From contig NC_090622.1 of assembly GCF_004359215.1 (NCBI RefSeq), forward strand, positions 2,825,550 through 2,889,549: a stretch of DNA of 64,000 bases, in the 5' to 3' direction. The DNA comes from Bremia lactucae (taxonomy: Eukaryota > Oomycota > Peronosporomycetes > Peronosporales > Peronosporaceae). The translations under genes and the position numbers were made by a program. Below the pieces are notes generated by a model. It was not told the DNA's origin, ran no database searches, and saw only the letters and a program-made list of their open reading frames with translations. Positions 32,201 to 40,954 of the stretch are shown here, one piece after another (positions within the stretch are counted from its first letter, which is position 1; every line of letters starts with the position of its first letter).

Positions 32201-35200
32201 TAAGTACACGAAGTGGTGGCTTGGGGATTAATCTCACGGGTGCCGATGCAGTGATTTTTTATGATTCCGATTGGAATCCTGCCATGGATGCCCAGGCTCA
32301 GGACCGAGCGCACCGTATTGGCCAAACACGAGATGTTCACATCTATCGGCTCGTTAGTGAACATACTGTCGAGGAAAATATCTTGCAAAAGGCGCAACAG
32401 AAGCGTCAATTGGATTTTCTAGTAATGTCCGAGGGTCAATTTACGACGGATTTCTTCTCAAAAGCTAGTTTACGGGAGCTAATGGTTGGCAGTAGCACGA
32501 CTGATAACGCATTGGATGCGTCCGAGGTCGAGTCGTACGAGAGTGCCTCGGATGGCGACGATGAGCAGGAATTGTCGCTTGATGCAGTTGAAAGCGCCAT
32601 GGCACAGCTGGAAGATGAAGACGATGTCGTGGCAATGAAAGGAGCACGAGCTGAAGTGGTGCAGGAGCGGAATGAATTTGACGACGAGGGAGGTAGTGGC
32701 AGTCTAGCTGCTGCGTCTAGAGGAGGAAGTCGCTTTGAAGTTGGATCAAAACCGTCGACACCTTCGTCAGTTAGATCGAATAGCACTGCTGGTAGTGAAA
32801 GAGGCGAGGACGAAGACGATCATTTTGAAATTGTAGAGAAGGAGTCGAACGAAACTGGTCGAGGTCTGCTTGGACAAAGACGAACAGGTCGACAGGACCA
32901 CGAAATGTTTGATGACTCTGAGCACGGCGAAAGCATGGATGAAGCTGAAGAAGAGGAGAAAAAAACCAAGTCGAGAGAAAAACGACCGCGCTGTTTGTCA
33001 AAGGATTTTATTAACAAACCCAAGCGTGTGAAGCTTGTCGATCTAGACAACAAATATGAAGAAAAAAGCCGCGAGCAGGCGCGTGATGCTGCTGAAGAAC
33101 AGAAGCTGCAAGCGTGGAAAGCTTCGGTGCAGTCGCTTCAAGGGTTTGAAGATTCGTTAAACCCTGTTGATCGTTACGCGCTCCACTTTCGTGAAGATGT
33201 GGATCCCTTGTATGCCTACACGCCAGCTCAACAAGCAGCTGCGCTTGCTGAGGGCGAGCTCATTTCATCAACGCTGCTACAAGATATTGCACAGATTGAA
33301 GCTGAAAAACGAGAGGAAGAAGCACGTTTGATTGCCGCAGGAGAGCTTGTGGTAGGACACATGGACGAGACTAGCCCCGAGTTGATTGCAGAACGATATA
33401 ACGAGGTCTACCGTCGTGAGCGAGCGCATGTGCTCTTTGAAGGTCGCAAACGTCGGCTAACAGGAGCAGCGTGGTCTCTCATGAAATGTGTCAACACAGG
33501 GCAACCGTTTTACTATAATCGAGACACACGGGAAGCAACGTGGGAATGTCCTCCTGTGTGGGTCGCGAATGAGCAGCTCAAGAGTGCACTTGAGCGTGGA
33601 TTTGAAGGCTTGCCACCACCAGCACTACACCGCGTTTTGTCCATGTTAACCTCTCATCCAGAACGCTATCGTGCTCAAATGGTCTGTCGAAGCTGGCACA
33701 CGGCGGCACAGCAATTATCGTTATTTATGAAGGTATCTCCAAGTGATTTTGAGGCAGGCACGAAGGTGTCACTAGCTCACTTTCTCGCCAACGTCGCACC
33801 TGGAAACACGGTTTTGTTTCAAACAGGAGTGTACGAACTCAATGAAGTGGTCGAGATCACGCACTCGGTGCGATTCCTTGCCGTTCCGGACGCACACGTC
33901 GAGTTTCAAATGCATTCAAGTCGTGCTCATCTTCGTTGGAGTGCTCGAGGGGGCGTCGTTCGTGGATTTTACTTTACTCGCACGAAAAGTGTACTGGATC
34001 GCACTGCGTGGGAGATTGAGCCAAGTAGTAAAGCAACGACAGCAACGCTTCGACAGAGGAAACGTGTCTTGCGAAAGCACGACAAAAAGCTAGGGAACTG
34101 GCAGCATTTATTAAGTGTCGTAGGTGACGGACAATTGCGAGTTGAATGCTGTGAGTTTGATGGGAACGGACTTGGTAACGCGTGCGTGTGTGTGTGGGGC
34201 CGTGGAGACATGAAAAAGAAGAGAAAGCGTCGGAAATCCCACCAAAGGCTCACGTCAAAGCCTCGTTCTCAAGTTATTGATGGGCTTGCAGCATCTATAC
34301 CACGTGTGTCGAGCAGCTCCCATGCGCTATCTCTTGCCGTTCCTGTCGTGTCGACTTCACCCACGGTATCGACCTTGATAAATACGTCCACGTCGACTGT
34401 AGCACCGACTGCCGACGCTTTGGATCTCTCGTCGATGCGACCAATGCTTTCTGTTCCAGTCAGTACGATCACGAGGCTCTCGGCAGTGTCAACGCCAGTG
34501 CAAAGTGTGCCACGAACTACGCTTTCAATGTCGAAAGCGCTAGCTTTACCACGTGAGACGTCGGCTTCTTTACCGCGACCACAAGAGACAATGCTTCCTG
34601 CGGCGGATACGTTGTTAACACTTGTGAATTGTCGCATTCGAGGCGCTGGTAGCTCCGGGGTTTTGCTTGTACGTGGATCGTTGGTGATGGCGTATAATAC
34701 GGTGGAGAAAAATCATCACTCGGGGGTGACAATCTTGGGTGGCCATGCACTCTTGCGACGCAATAAGATTCAGCGAAACGGACGTTTTGGTTTGCGATTC
34801 TTGTATCATGCAGGAAACGTGATCGTTGAAGACAATATGGTAGCAGAGAACGCATGTGGGAATATGGATGTCGACACTTCGGGTCGGCGTTTTATTGTGC
34901 GTCTAAACGACATGGACAAGAGCAAGAAAATGGCCGAGTCGTTGCCCCATTTGCATGGCACATTGCGACTCAAGACATTTCGTGTAGTCGAGACGGAAAT
35001 CCCACATTCGATGTCGATTCCAACGCCATCCATAACTAGCGTCGCGAATGCTACAAGTGCGTACTGGAAGCAACAATTAACTGGATGTGGCGTTTCGACC
35101 TCGACGTCCGCTCTTACGTCGACAAGACCGGGTGTCGTGTCGAATCATATGGTACGCACAGGAATTCCCATGAATTTGATGCAGCCTGGTATGTTTCCGC

Positions 35201-35958
35201 AAGGATTCAATGCACTGCATGTTTCTCACTTGCCAGCAATGGCGTTTGCGTCACTCCAAGCAAAAGCTACGGTACCCTCCATGACGTTAAATCGAAGTGA
35301 CTTACTACCAACGACAAGAGCCCCTGGAATTGGCACTAGGAATCCATCGGTTACTATGCCTGGTACGACAATGGCGACTATAGGGAATACCTCGAGCAGC
35401 ATGACTTTGAGCGGGTCTCTCAAGAAGCCACGAAAGCGACGACCGAAGACCCAGGAAGTGGTGAAAGGAGGATATGAAATCACGTTGCGTGATACGTGTG
35501 AAAAGCCCGTTGAAAAAGTAGTGAAACCACGCCGTATAAAGGAGATTTCGACGCCCGTCTCCAAGTCGGAAGAGCTACTACAAACGACAGAGGCTCTTCG
35601 TCTTCCATTCCCTCGTGGCTCCACGGCAGCAAATGTGGCCGCAGCTATGAATGCCATTATGACCAACACAACCAAGTTGGCATCGTTTCCTTCAGTGACG
35701 AAGCCCACGACACAGATTGGAGGGGGTACGGTTGCTATAAGCAATTCCAACAAAGCATTAAGCGCTTTATCTTCTAGTGTGTCAATGCCCTCAACAGCTT
35801 CGAGCGTGTCCATTTCGACAGTGGCGTCTACGAAAGTAATTCAAGAGAAATCTGGTGGTGAGTCGTCTTTTGCATCTACGATTTTGAAGGAAGTTGCTGA
35901 AACGAAAGAAAAAAGTGAAAACCAGAGGTTACCAATTTTTAGCCTGTCGAAGGACTAG
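29233..35958 (+). CDS. SWR1/SRCAP-type Snf2 ATPase fused to WW, F-box and beta-helix regions
   Basis: 2241 residues in a single exon. Domains in order: Ala/Gln-rich N terminus; HSA domain (about 97-145, DFVLQEMEWMAADFAQERKW); acidic region; Snf2 lobe 1 with Walker A DEMGLGKT (375-382), Walker B DEAH (478-481) and GTPLQN; a long insertion (about 640-900) as in the SWR1/INO80 group; lobe 2 with FTQM..MLNILE and motif VI DRAHRIGQTRD (from 1024). HSA plus split ATPase marks the SWR1/SRCAP class, which deposits H2A.Z in nucleosomes. The C terminus is unusual: a WW domain (about 1412-1444, W...YYNRDTREATWECP), an F-box-like segment (about 1457-1499, LPPPALHRVLSML...CRSWH) and right-handed beta-helix repeats (about 1514-1590 and 1796-1881; LVNCRIRGAGSSGVLL, NTVEKNHHSGVTI) resembling FBXO11. 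Ser/Thr-rich linkers separate them. The F-box part could link remodelling to ubiquitination; this is inference. Confidence 0.93.
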   Translation: MANARLKQARRRGSSRLINAAQSADNTEQQTPSASPSAQSAQPPQNEPLTLAQKERAALEAALVARKQALESQIKAFTLGKTLQKELEPDCDATGRRLTRCHRDFVLQEMEWMAADFAQERKWRIRNAKMLSQTLASHLARQEQRLARQERSNETRRRRVAARVGRDVKKFWTKIDKIIAFKVKLESDEVRQRQMQRHLKQLIEQTATYAAALATSFQDFHEKQETSDFLRQTKPLVNTNATSDDSSDDGVYEVTDEEEDDETTIEEEEEEYGVVSKSAAEAEVASLQADNELSIDALRAKYAFTEDHEDEDEVVERVKTSRRSRGTNRRLHERTNRYKRPYLLTSRLELREYQEAGVTWLLSMWERRINGILADEMGLGKTIQTICLLAHLACVKGLWGPHLIVVPTSCLVNWEMEFKRWCPAFKVLTYFGSAKRRKELRHGWSRQNAFQVCITSYQLVVQDAHCFKRKKWYYLILDEAHNIKNWKSLRWQTLLTFSSQRRLLLTGTPLQNHVLELWALMHFLMPHVFASRKEFSYWFQNPLALVVEKNGADPAMAAEEAKTDLVIQLHGIIRPFVLRRLKKDVAKQLPGKFEHVITCQLSKRQRVLYEDFISRSTTRRAMYGRGKGRGANFMSMMNVLMQLRKVCNHPDLFEPRPIASPLDMPNLNITIPSRCGFLLDEIVNERPRVALWTGSNLPGLEFLRTDKWIAKRRRALFFYDVNVPLPADAVAAVPPAYEGKKDLVWRILKLTAMRKEYWEQKRAQLLKRLKLQTELCLDEPVYGEALMRACTMPIFISSAMEIHRHRVRPFLDAREPTQALQAMVRNPEERLLSLQPLVNKSICYVPKARAKPARVLYQGGGFAREDMVTLSRKARAEELDVRYMQPIASRILSPYYDSFKRTQLFFPDKALVQFDCGKLQQLAKLLRTLKRGSHRCLIFTQMSSMLNILEVFLNLHGHTYFRLDGATKVEKRQMLMERFNRDEKIFCFILSTRSGGLGINLTGADAVIFYDSDWNPAMDAQAQDRAHRIGQTRDVHIYRLVSEHTVEENILQKAQQKRQLDFLVMSEGQFTTDFFSKASLRELMVGSSTTDNALDASEVESYESASDGDDEQELSLDAVESAMAQLEDEDDVVAMKGARAEVVQERNEFDDEGGSGSLAAASRGGSRFEVGSKPSTPSSVRSNSTAGSERGEDEDDHFEIVEKESNETGRGLLGQRRTGRQDHEMFDDSEHGESMDEAEEEEKKTKSREKRPRCLSKDFINKPKRVKLVDLDNKYEEKSREQARDAAEEQKLQAWKASVQSLQGFEDSLNPVDRYALHFREDVDPLYAYTPAQQAAALAEGELISSTLLQDIAQIEAEKREEEARLIAAGELVVGHMDETSPELIAERYNEVYRRERAHVLFEGRKRRLTGAAWSLMKCVNTGQPFYYNRDTREATWECPPVWVANEQLKSALERGFEGLPPPALHRVLSMLTSHPERYRAQMVCRSWHTAAQQLSLFMKVSPSDFEAGTKVSLAHFLANVAPGNTVLFQTGVYELNEVVEITHSVRFLAVPDAHVEFQMHSSRAHLRWSARGGVVRGFYFTRTKSVLDRTAWEIEPSSKATTATLRQRKRVLRKHDKKLGNWQHLLSVVGDGQLRVECCEFDGNGLGNACVCVWGRGDMKKKRKRRKSHQRLTSKPRSQVIDGLAASIPRVSSSSHALSLAVPVVSTSPTVSTLINTSTSTVAPTADALDLSSMRPMLSVPVSTITRLSAVSTPVQSVPRTTLSMSKALALPRETSASLPRPQETMLPAADTLLTLVNCRIRGAGSSGVLLVRGSLVMAYNTVEKNHHSGVTILGGHALLRRNKIQRNGRFGLRFLYHAGNVIVEDNMVAENACGNMDVDTSGRRFIVRLNDMDKSKKMAESLPHLHGTLRLKTFRVVETEIPHSMSIPTPSITSVANATSAYWKQQLTGCGVSTSTSALTSTRPGVVSNHMVRTGIPMNLMQPGMFPQGFNALHVSHLPAMAFASLQAKATVPSMTLNRSDLLPTTRAPGIGTRNPSVTMPGTTMATIGNTSSSMTLSGSLKKPRKRRPKTQEVVKGGYEITLRDTCEKPVEKVVKPRRIKEISTPVSKSEELLQTTEALRLPFPRGSTAANVAAAMNAIMTNTTKLASFPSVTKPTTQIGGGTVAISNSNKALSALSSSVSMPSTASSVSISTVASTKVIQEKSGGESSFASTILKEVAETKEKSENQRLPIFSLSKD

Positions 35959-36350
35959 CTAAGAATAAACGACGGATTTTTTAACAATAGGAAGGGATTT
36001 ATTTTTCATCTAACAAGTACACGAGAAAAAAGAAAGTGGATTGGCAATAAAAACTCAACTTGTAGACGCAGTGATGCTTTGTGACCATTGTATATCGATT
36101 GCGTCAGTCAACGTCATCGCAGACGATAAAAGTATTTGCCAAAAGAAAAGTAATTGCTAGCGCAATCATGACGGGGAAGGCTGTCAATTAAGGTTTCATT
36201 GAAGGCTAGTGTTCCTACCTTTACAAATTATTCTATCGTAGCTATACAACTTAGCTCTATGTATTATTTATGCTGTCATTTTAATGTAATCAATAGAAAA
36301 TATAGGGAGCCGGTATAGCGACACACCCCTTTTGCTGTTGCCACACCCCA
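35959..36350. other. 3' flank of the SWR1-like gene
   Basis: AT-rich with no gene. A GCCACACCCC motif at about 36340 just before the G2 LTR start is also found near the second G2 copy at 53950. Confidence 0.4.
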
Positions 36351-36903
36351 TGTAACGGGCTAGAGTTGCCCTAATGTTACACAGTCCCCATGAAGTACAT
36401 TTGGTACTTTAGGGGATGGTCAATTACTAAATAATAGTAATTAGACCCAACACTCGGGTGTGGTGCACATTTGTGACCAACCCTTGTGGATGTGATGCAC
36501 ATGGGTGCATTCACATTAGGAGGGATGACGCCCAGCGTCATCCATGATGACGGCTAGCGTCATCAGTTACGCGAGGTATCTATAAAGATACGCTCGCAAT
36601 ACATATTAAATGATATCTATAGAGATATCATTTTAATTGGTAAAAATAGGTATTTGTATTTAATTCTATTAAATATAAATCAGTCTGAAATTTACTACCT
36701 ACTTGGTAAGTGCGCACGAGGAGACGGATTACCGCTCCCGTGACGTCACTTCACCAGAGTTCTTAGTGTGTTGGGTGAGGTCGCTTGCGCGCCCACCACA
36801 ACTACCTCACTGCACGCAAGAGAAGCAGGTGCAAACCGCTTCCTCGCTGTGCTAGGGTGTGTGCTAAGTAGAGCGTGGCCGCATTACGACGTGCCCGCCT
36901 ACA
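36351..36903 (+). repeat. LTR of Gypsy family G2, copy 1
   Basis: Begins TGTAACGGGCTAGAGTTG and runs to about GCCCGCCTACA. It is followed by CTTGGTAGCAC and then gag. Much of it is repeated at 54063-54487 before a second G2 gag. It carries two hairpin-forming TGACG dyads at 36523-36564. The exact 3' boundary is uncertain by a few bases. Confidence 0.7.
36523..36564. promoter_or_regulatory. Paired TGACG dyads in the G2 LTR
   Basis: GGATGACGC-CCA-GCGTCATCC (36523-36543) is followed directly by GATGACG-GCTAG-CGTCATC (36546-36564). The second dyad is retained in the other G2 LTR (about 54141-54162). TGACGTCA-like cores suggest bZIP binding sites in the LTR promoter; a hairpin role is also possible. 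Confidence 0.4.
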
Positions 36904-36959
36904 CTTGGTAGCACTTGAAATCCTTCCCACGACCCGCATCTCTGCGTGTGTACGTGAGG

Positions 36960-38028
36960 ATGAGCCTCAACATTGATTGGGCTCATTTTCCCCACCTCTC
37001 CGAACATCATCGGGAGGTGGCAGGGCTAATGGCGCAGGGACTTGGTGAACAAGCCCTGGCCAGGCTCCTGGGTAGTCCTCCTGAGCAACATGTTGCTCAG
37101 TTGGAGCAGTTTGAGGCATTTGTGCTCGGACAGCGGAGGGCCGCGTCCGAGGCACAGAGCCATGCTGCGGCGGAGTCCGTCACTCAGACTCAGGATGAGC
37201 TGAGGCATGAGCAGGCTCGGAGCGAGGCTCTCAACAGGACTGTTGAGATGCTCTCTGCCCGGCCGCATCAGCCGAGGCCCATTCGGATGGACCCGCCCAA
37301 GTTCGATGGAACTGCGGCGCACACGATTGTCCACTGGCTTTTAGCCGTGGAGCAATGTGGTGTCGCCCAGCTCATCGAGGACGACAGCCGGATGGTGTCG
37401 TACGCTATGTCGCATCTGCGCGGTAAGGCCTCAGAGTGGGCTTACTCGGCGCTTATGGCGGACAGAAAAGCGTTCCCCTCATGGGCGATCTTTAAGGATA
37501 AGATTCGCGCCATGTACCAGCCGCCGAACAACGAAGTGTTGCTTCAGGCGCGCTTCTTTGGGGCGCGACAGGCGAAGCGATCTCTGCAAGAGTATGTGCA
37601 AGAGATGCGCTCGCTGTCCGCATCCATAACCGTAGGTCCGATTCCGGAGCACATTAAGGTGCCCACGTTTATGAACGGACTACGGCATGGCCCATCGCGA
37701 CAGGCCCTTTTCAGAAAGGTGCCGTCGACGATGGAAGAGGCAATCCAAATTGCCTTAGTTGAGGAGCAATCCTACAACAGTGCCTCGGCGACAGCTTGGT
37801 ATAAGCCGTCGGCCGAGAGGACAGATGCCACTCCTATGGAGTTGGGCAATGCAGACGTGGTCTGTTTTAAATGCGGCAAGCGCGGCCATATGATGGCTCG
37901 CTGCTATGCCAGGGTCCCTGCTGGGGCAAAAATGCCCAGCAAGAGGACTCCCTTCCCAAAGGGCGATGGCAAGAACCAGCGTGCGAGACGCATGAGTTCT
38001 GCATCGACCACTGAGGGGTCGGGAAATG
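36960..38028 (+). pseudogene. Gypsy G2 gag, copy 1, cut at the N at 38029
   Basis: The ATG at 36960 (MSLNIDWAHFPHLSEHH) matches the second copy at 54535. The open frame contains a coiled segment (SEAQSHAAAESVTQTQDELRHEQ), the capsid region (PPKFDGTAAHTIVHWLLAVEQ, MSHLRGKASEWAYS, YVQEMRSLSAS, FMNGLRHGPSRQALF) and a CCHC knuckle CFKCGKRGHMMARC (about 37863-37904). The frame is intact to the N, after which the sequence is Copia pol. Packaging and capsid assembly of the retrotransposon is the expected role. The 3' part is lost or hidden by the junction. Confidence 0.85.
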
Positions 38029-38029
38029 N

Positions 38030-39476
38030 CCGCCGTGATGGACCTATCAACAGTGAAGGTCATATTAGCGCTTGCGGCCATATGGGGGGTGCCTGCAAAG
38101 CACGGCGACATCCCCAATGCATATGTCAAGGCGGACAAGGAGGAGCATCTACAGATATATCTACATGTGCCACAAGGAATGACGATATCTGCAAAGACCA
38201 TGCGTGAACAAGACGCGGAAAGTGAAAAGGATTTAGTACTGGAACTACGGAAGAGCCTATATGGGCTTAAGCAGGCCGGTCGACTATGGAGTCAGCTGCT
38301 GCACAAGCGCCTCGTCGAGGCAGGTTTTATGCGCTGTGAAAGCGATATGTGTTTCTATTGGAAAAAGGAAGACGAAGATCTCGTGGTTGTGGGCGTTTAT
38401 GTGGACGACCTTTTGGCGACGGGAACAAGTGTGGAAGCAGTCGAGCGACTTTTCGAAAGTCTGTCGTCACTATCGATCAAGGATCTGGGACGCGTAAGTA
38501 AATTTTTGGGTATGCGGGTTAATTTGGATGATACAGGCAAATATACACTGGACCAAGAGGGGGCGATCGCTGATCTACTTCGGACCAATGGGCTGGCAGA
38601 AGCAAATCCGACGCGCGCGCCTATTGGCAACGACTGTTACGACATACCACCGGACGACGTGGAGCTGCTTGGATCTACAAGTGCAGGCACTGGCCCAACG
38701 GTCCGCAGTTTTCAGTCGCTTGTCGGGAGTTTGCTGTGGATTGCGCGTTGCACACGGCCGGACATCGCGTTCGCTGTGCACAAGGCTACAAGACAGACTC
38801 ATGCACCGCGAGTGATTGACTGGAAGCTCGCTAAAAGGATTGCTCGGTACCTGAAGGGTACCGCAAGCTTGAAGATAACGATGTCGCCAGGTCAAGAACA
38901 ATATCAGGGTTTGGAGCTGGAAGCATTTAGCGACGCTGATTTTGCTGGAGACAAGGGCGAAAGGAAGTCGATGACAGGTGGCGTGCTGCGGCTAAACGGT
39001 ATGGCGGTGAGTTGGGGAGCTCGAAAACAAGGTGGAGTTTCCCTTTCGACGATGGAAGCTGAATTTGTCGCTGCCTCGGAGATGGCGCGTGACCTGCTCG
39101 GGCTGCGAGAGCTGCTTAGCGAGATCGGCATGTCACCAGCACTGCCAATGAAGCTCTACGTGGACAATCAAGCGGCTATAAGTCAGATTTCCGGCGAAGC
39201 ATCGTCGATGAAGGCCAAACACATCGACGTACGGTTCAAGTTTTTATGCGATTTCTCGCGCCGCGGTGTGATCGCTGCGCACTATTTGAGGTCTGAAGTG
39301 ATGCTTGCGGACCTGATGACGAAGGCCCACGATGCGGCGAAACTTACAAGGCTTCGTGATCTGATGCGCATCGAGTAGACGGACTAAAAAGTATGAGGAC
39401 TTTCAAGGGAAGTCAAGGACGTTGAAGGAAGAGAAGGAAGGTAAGGAAACAAACGAAAGGCGCACTCGAGGAGGAG
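38030..39476 (+). mobile_element. Copia copy 1: 3' half of pol and 3' untranslated part
   Basis: From the first base after the N the sequence is nearly identical to 42886-44255. It lacks gag, protease, integrase and the RT N terminus. It ends in a purine-rich tract (CGAGGAGGAG) directly before the LTR at 39477. Confidence 0.9.
38032..39378 (+). pseudogene. Copia copy 1 RT/RNase H, 5'-truncated but open
   Basis: About 449 codons open to TAG at 39376-39378. The RT palm has GDIPNAYVKAD, SLYGLKQAGRLW and the catalytic YVDD in VGVYVDDLLATG. RNase H has AFSDADFAGD, SWGARKQGGVSLSTMEAEFVA, LYVDNQAAI and KHIDVRFKFL. These are typical Ty1/Copia motifs. It has no start of its own: homology to Copia pol begins mid-RT at the N. 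Compared with copy 2 it keeps Trp where copy 2 has a stop, and it has the LWSQLLHKRLVEAGF segment that copy 2 lost. Confidence 0.88.
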
Positions 39477-39696
39477 TGTTGGAAGTTCAAGGTGACAGGA
39501 GTTGAAGATGCGATTAGCGCCAGTTGTTATTTCCCGTGTGCATAGTAAGATGAAGTAGTTAGTGCTTGCAACCAACCAAATTTGTAGTGGTTGGAGCAGA
39601 GAGAGTTAGAAGGAAGAGCAGCTCTAGCAGGCAAATAAGTCATATTAATTCAGAATCTTATCATCCTCTTCCTTAAGAAGCAAAACATTGCCAACA
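39477..39696 (+). repeat. Copia LTR, shared middle copy
   Basis: 220 bp from TGTTGGAAGTTCAAGG to TTGCCAACA, with perfect TGTTGG/CCAACA ends. It is nearly identical to 44256-44475. It serves at once as 3' LTR of copy 1 and 5' LTR of copy 2. Confidence 0.92.
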
Positions 39697-39708
39697 GGTT
39701 ATGAGCCC
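39697..39708 (+). promoter_or_regulatory. Primer-binding site complementary to the initiator Met tRNA anticodon arm
   Basis: GGTTATGAGCCC follows the LTR end directly. It is complementary to the anticodon stem-loop of eukaryotic initiator tRNA-Met (GGGCTCATAACC), the half-tRNA priming mode known for Drosophila copia and yeast Ty5. The gag ATG (39701) lies inside it. Confidence 0.7.
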
Positions 39709-40954
39709 AAGAGCTAAGACAACGGACACGAAGCCTACACCGGCACCAGCAAGTCACGCAAGGGCCTCGCCGGCCCGCGGTGCTTCGCCGGCGCGCGTTG
39801 CCTCGTCCGCACGTGCTGCCGCAACCGTTGAAGACTCGCCAGCTCGCGAAAGGAGCTCGGCAACAGACGACAAGATTCTCGCGGCCCTCGTCGCTCTGAC
39901 CAACCGCATGGAGAAGATGGAGTCTTCCCAGCGCGATCGTGAAGATCAAGAGAGAATGATGGGTGCTGTAGAGAGCGAAAAGTTTTCATCAGCGTTTGGT
40001 GCTAACGCGCGGGCAAGACCGATGACCATCGACGCGCTCACGGACTTGCCTGAGCGTAAGCCGGTCGCGCGGCCACCGCGCGCACGTGAGCCCGAGATTG
40101 AAGAGTCCATGAATGCGTCTTTCGCGCCGGCACGGGCGCATGCTCCGACTCCCGGCGCGGTACCGCGTCCAGTAGATGGACCAGCACCATCGGGGCAAGC
40201 TCCTAATGCAGCAGCATTCTATGCGACACCGAATGCGAATCAGCGCAAGCTGTCGATTCGGAAATTTGACGAGACTGAACTCTATAAGGGACTAGGCTCT
40301 GGGTTCCTCGACTGGGGGCGCACGTTTTTGCGCGCTGTCAACCTGGCTGAGTCCTCGTGCGGTTTCACCTGGAGTGAGGACGTTTAGGTTGACCTGCTTG
40401 GTCACTACCTCAGCGGAACGGCTGAGCGTTACTACCACAAACAGGTAGACACGTGGTGGAACCAGCATCCGACGCTGGACTATGTTATGTGCCAGCTACT
40501 TGCAACATTCAAGACGTCTATTACGGCTAGCCAGGCGATGAAACTGTTCATGCAAAAAAAAGATTCTAAGCGCACATGGGCAGAGCACTACCTATACATG
40601 GTTGCTGTAAGCGACGCACGTGGTGGTGAGGACTCACTCGTCCTAGATAACATCGTGCACCACGCGTCGCCCGAGCTTATGAACGTAATGCGGGCCAAGT
40701 ACGACCCGACGCGTGTCGACTGTCTTCGACATGCAGAAGAGCTGGCGCATTTTGCCCAGTCAATCGAGCTTGGAAGGGGAGCAATTGGACGTGAAGTCGT
40801 CGCTGCTCATGTTGAACCAAAGCGTAAGGACACGCGCACCTGCTATGCATGCGGCAAGGTCGGTCACGTGCAAGCTGACTGTCGCTCTAAGGGCAAATAC
40901 GAAGTGGAAGGCCGAAAGAGGACAAGGCAGGTGGAGGTGTGGTGCTCGCACTGA
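39701..40954 (+). pseudogene. Copia copy 2 gag with one internal stop
   Basis: The ATG at 39701 opens an Ala/Pro/Arg-rich leader (PAPASHARASPARGASPAR), a capsid-like region (LSIRKFDETELYKGLGSGFLDW, YLSGTAERYYHKQ, ITASQAMKLFMQKK, WAEHYLYMVAVSD) and a CCHC knuckle CYACGKVGHVQADC. A single TAG at 40385-40387 (codon 229) interrupts an otherwise continuous 418-codon frame that ends at 40952-40954. It overlaps the pol frame, which is shifted by -1. Confidence 0.85.

Noticed and set aside
32436..32786. Long Ser/Thr-rich minus-strand ORFs under the SWR1-like gene (also 35226-35813)
   Set aside because: They are shadows of acidic and Ser-rich codons of the plus-strand gene, with no start context or domain.
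36915..38207. A 430-codon continuous gag frame through 38029
   Set aside because: It begins with TTG (ATG at 36960) and after the N runs out of frame through Copia RT. It is a chimera of two elements, not a protein.
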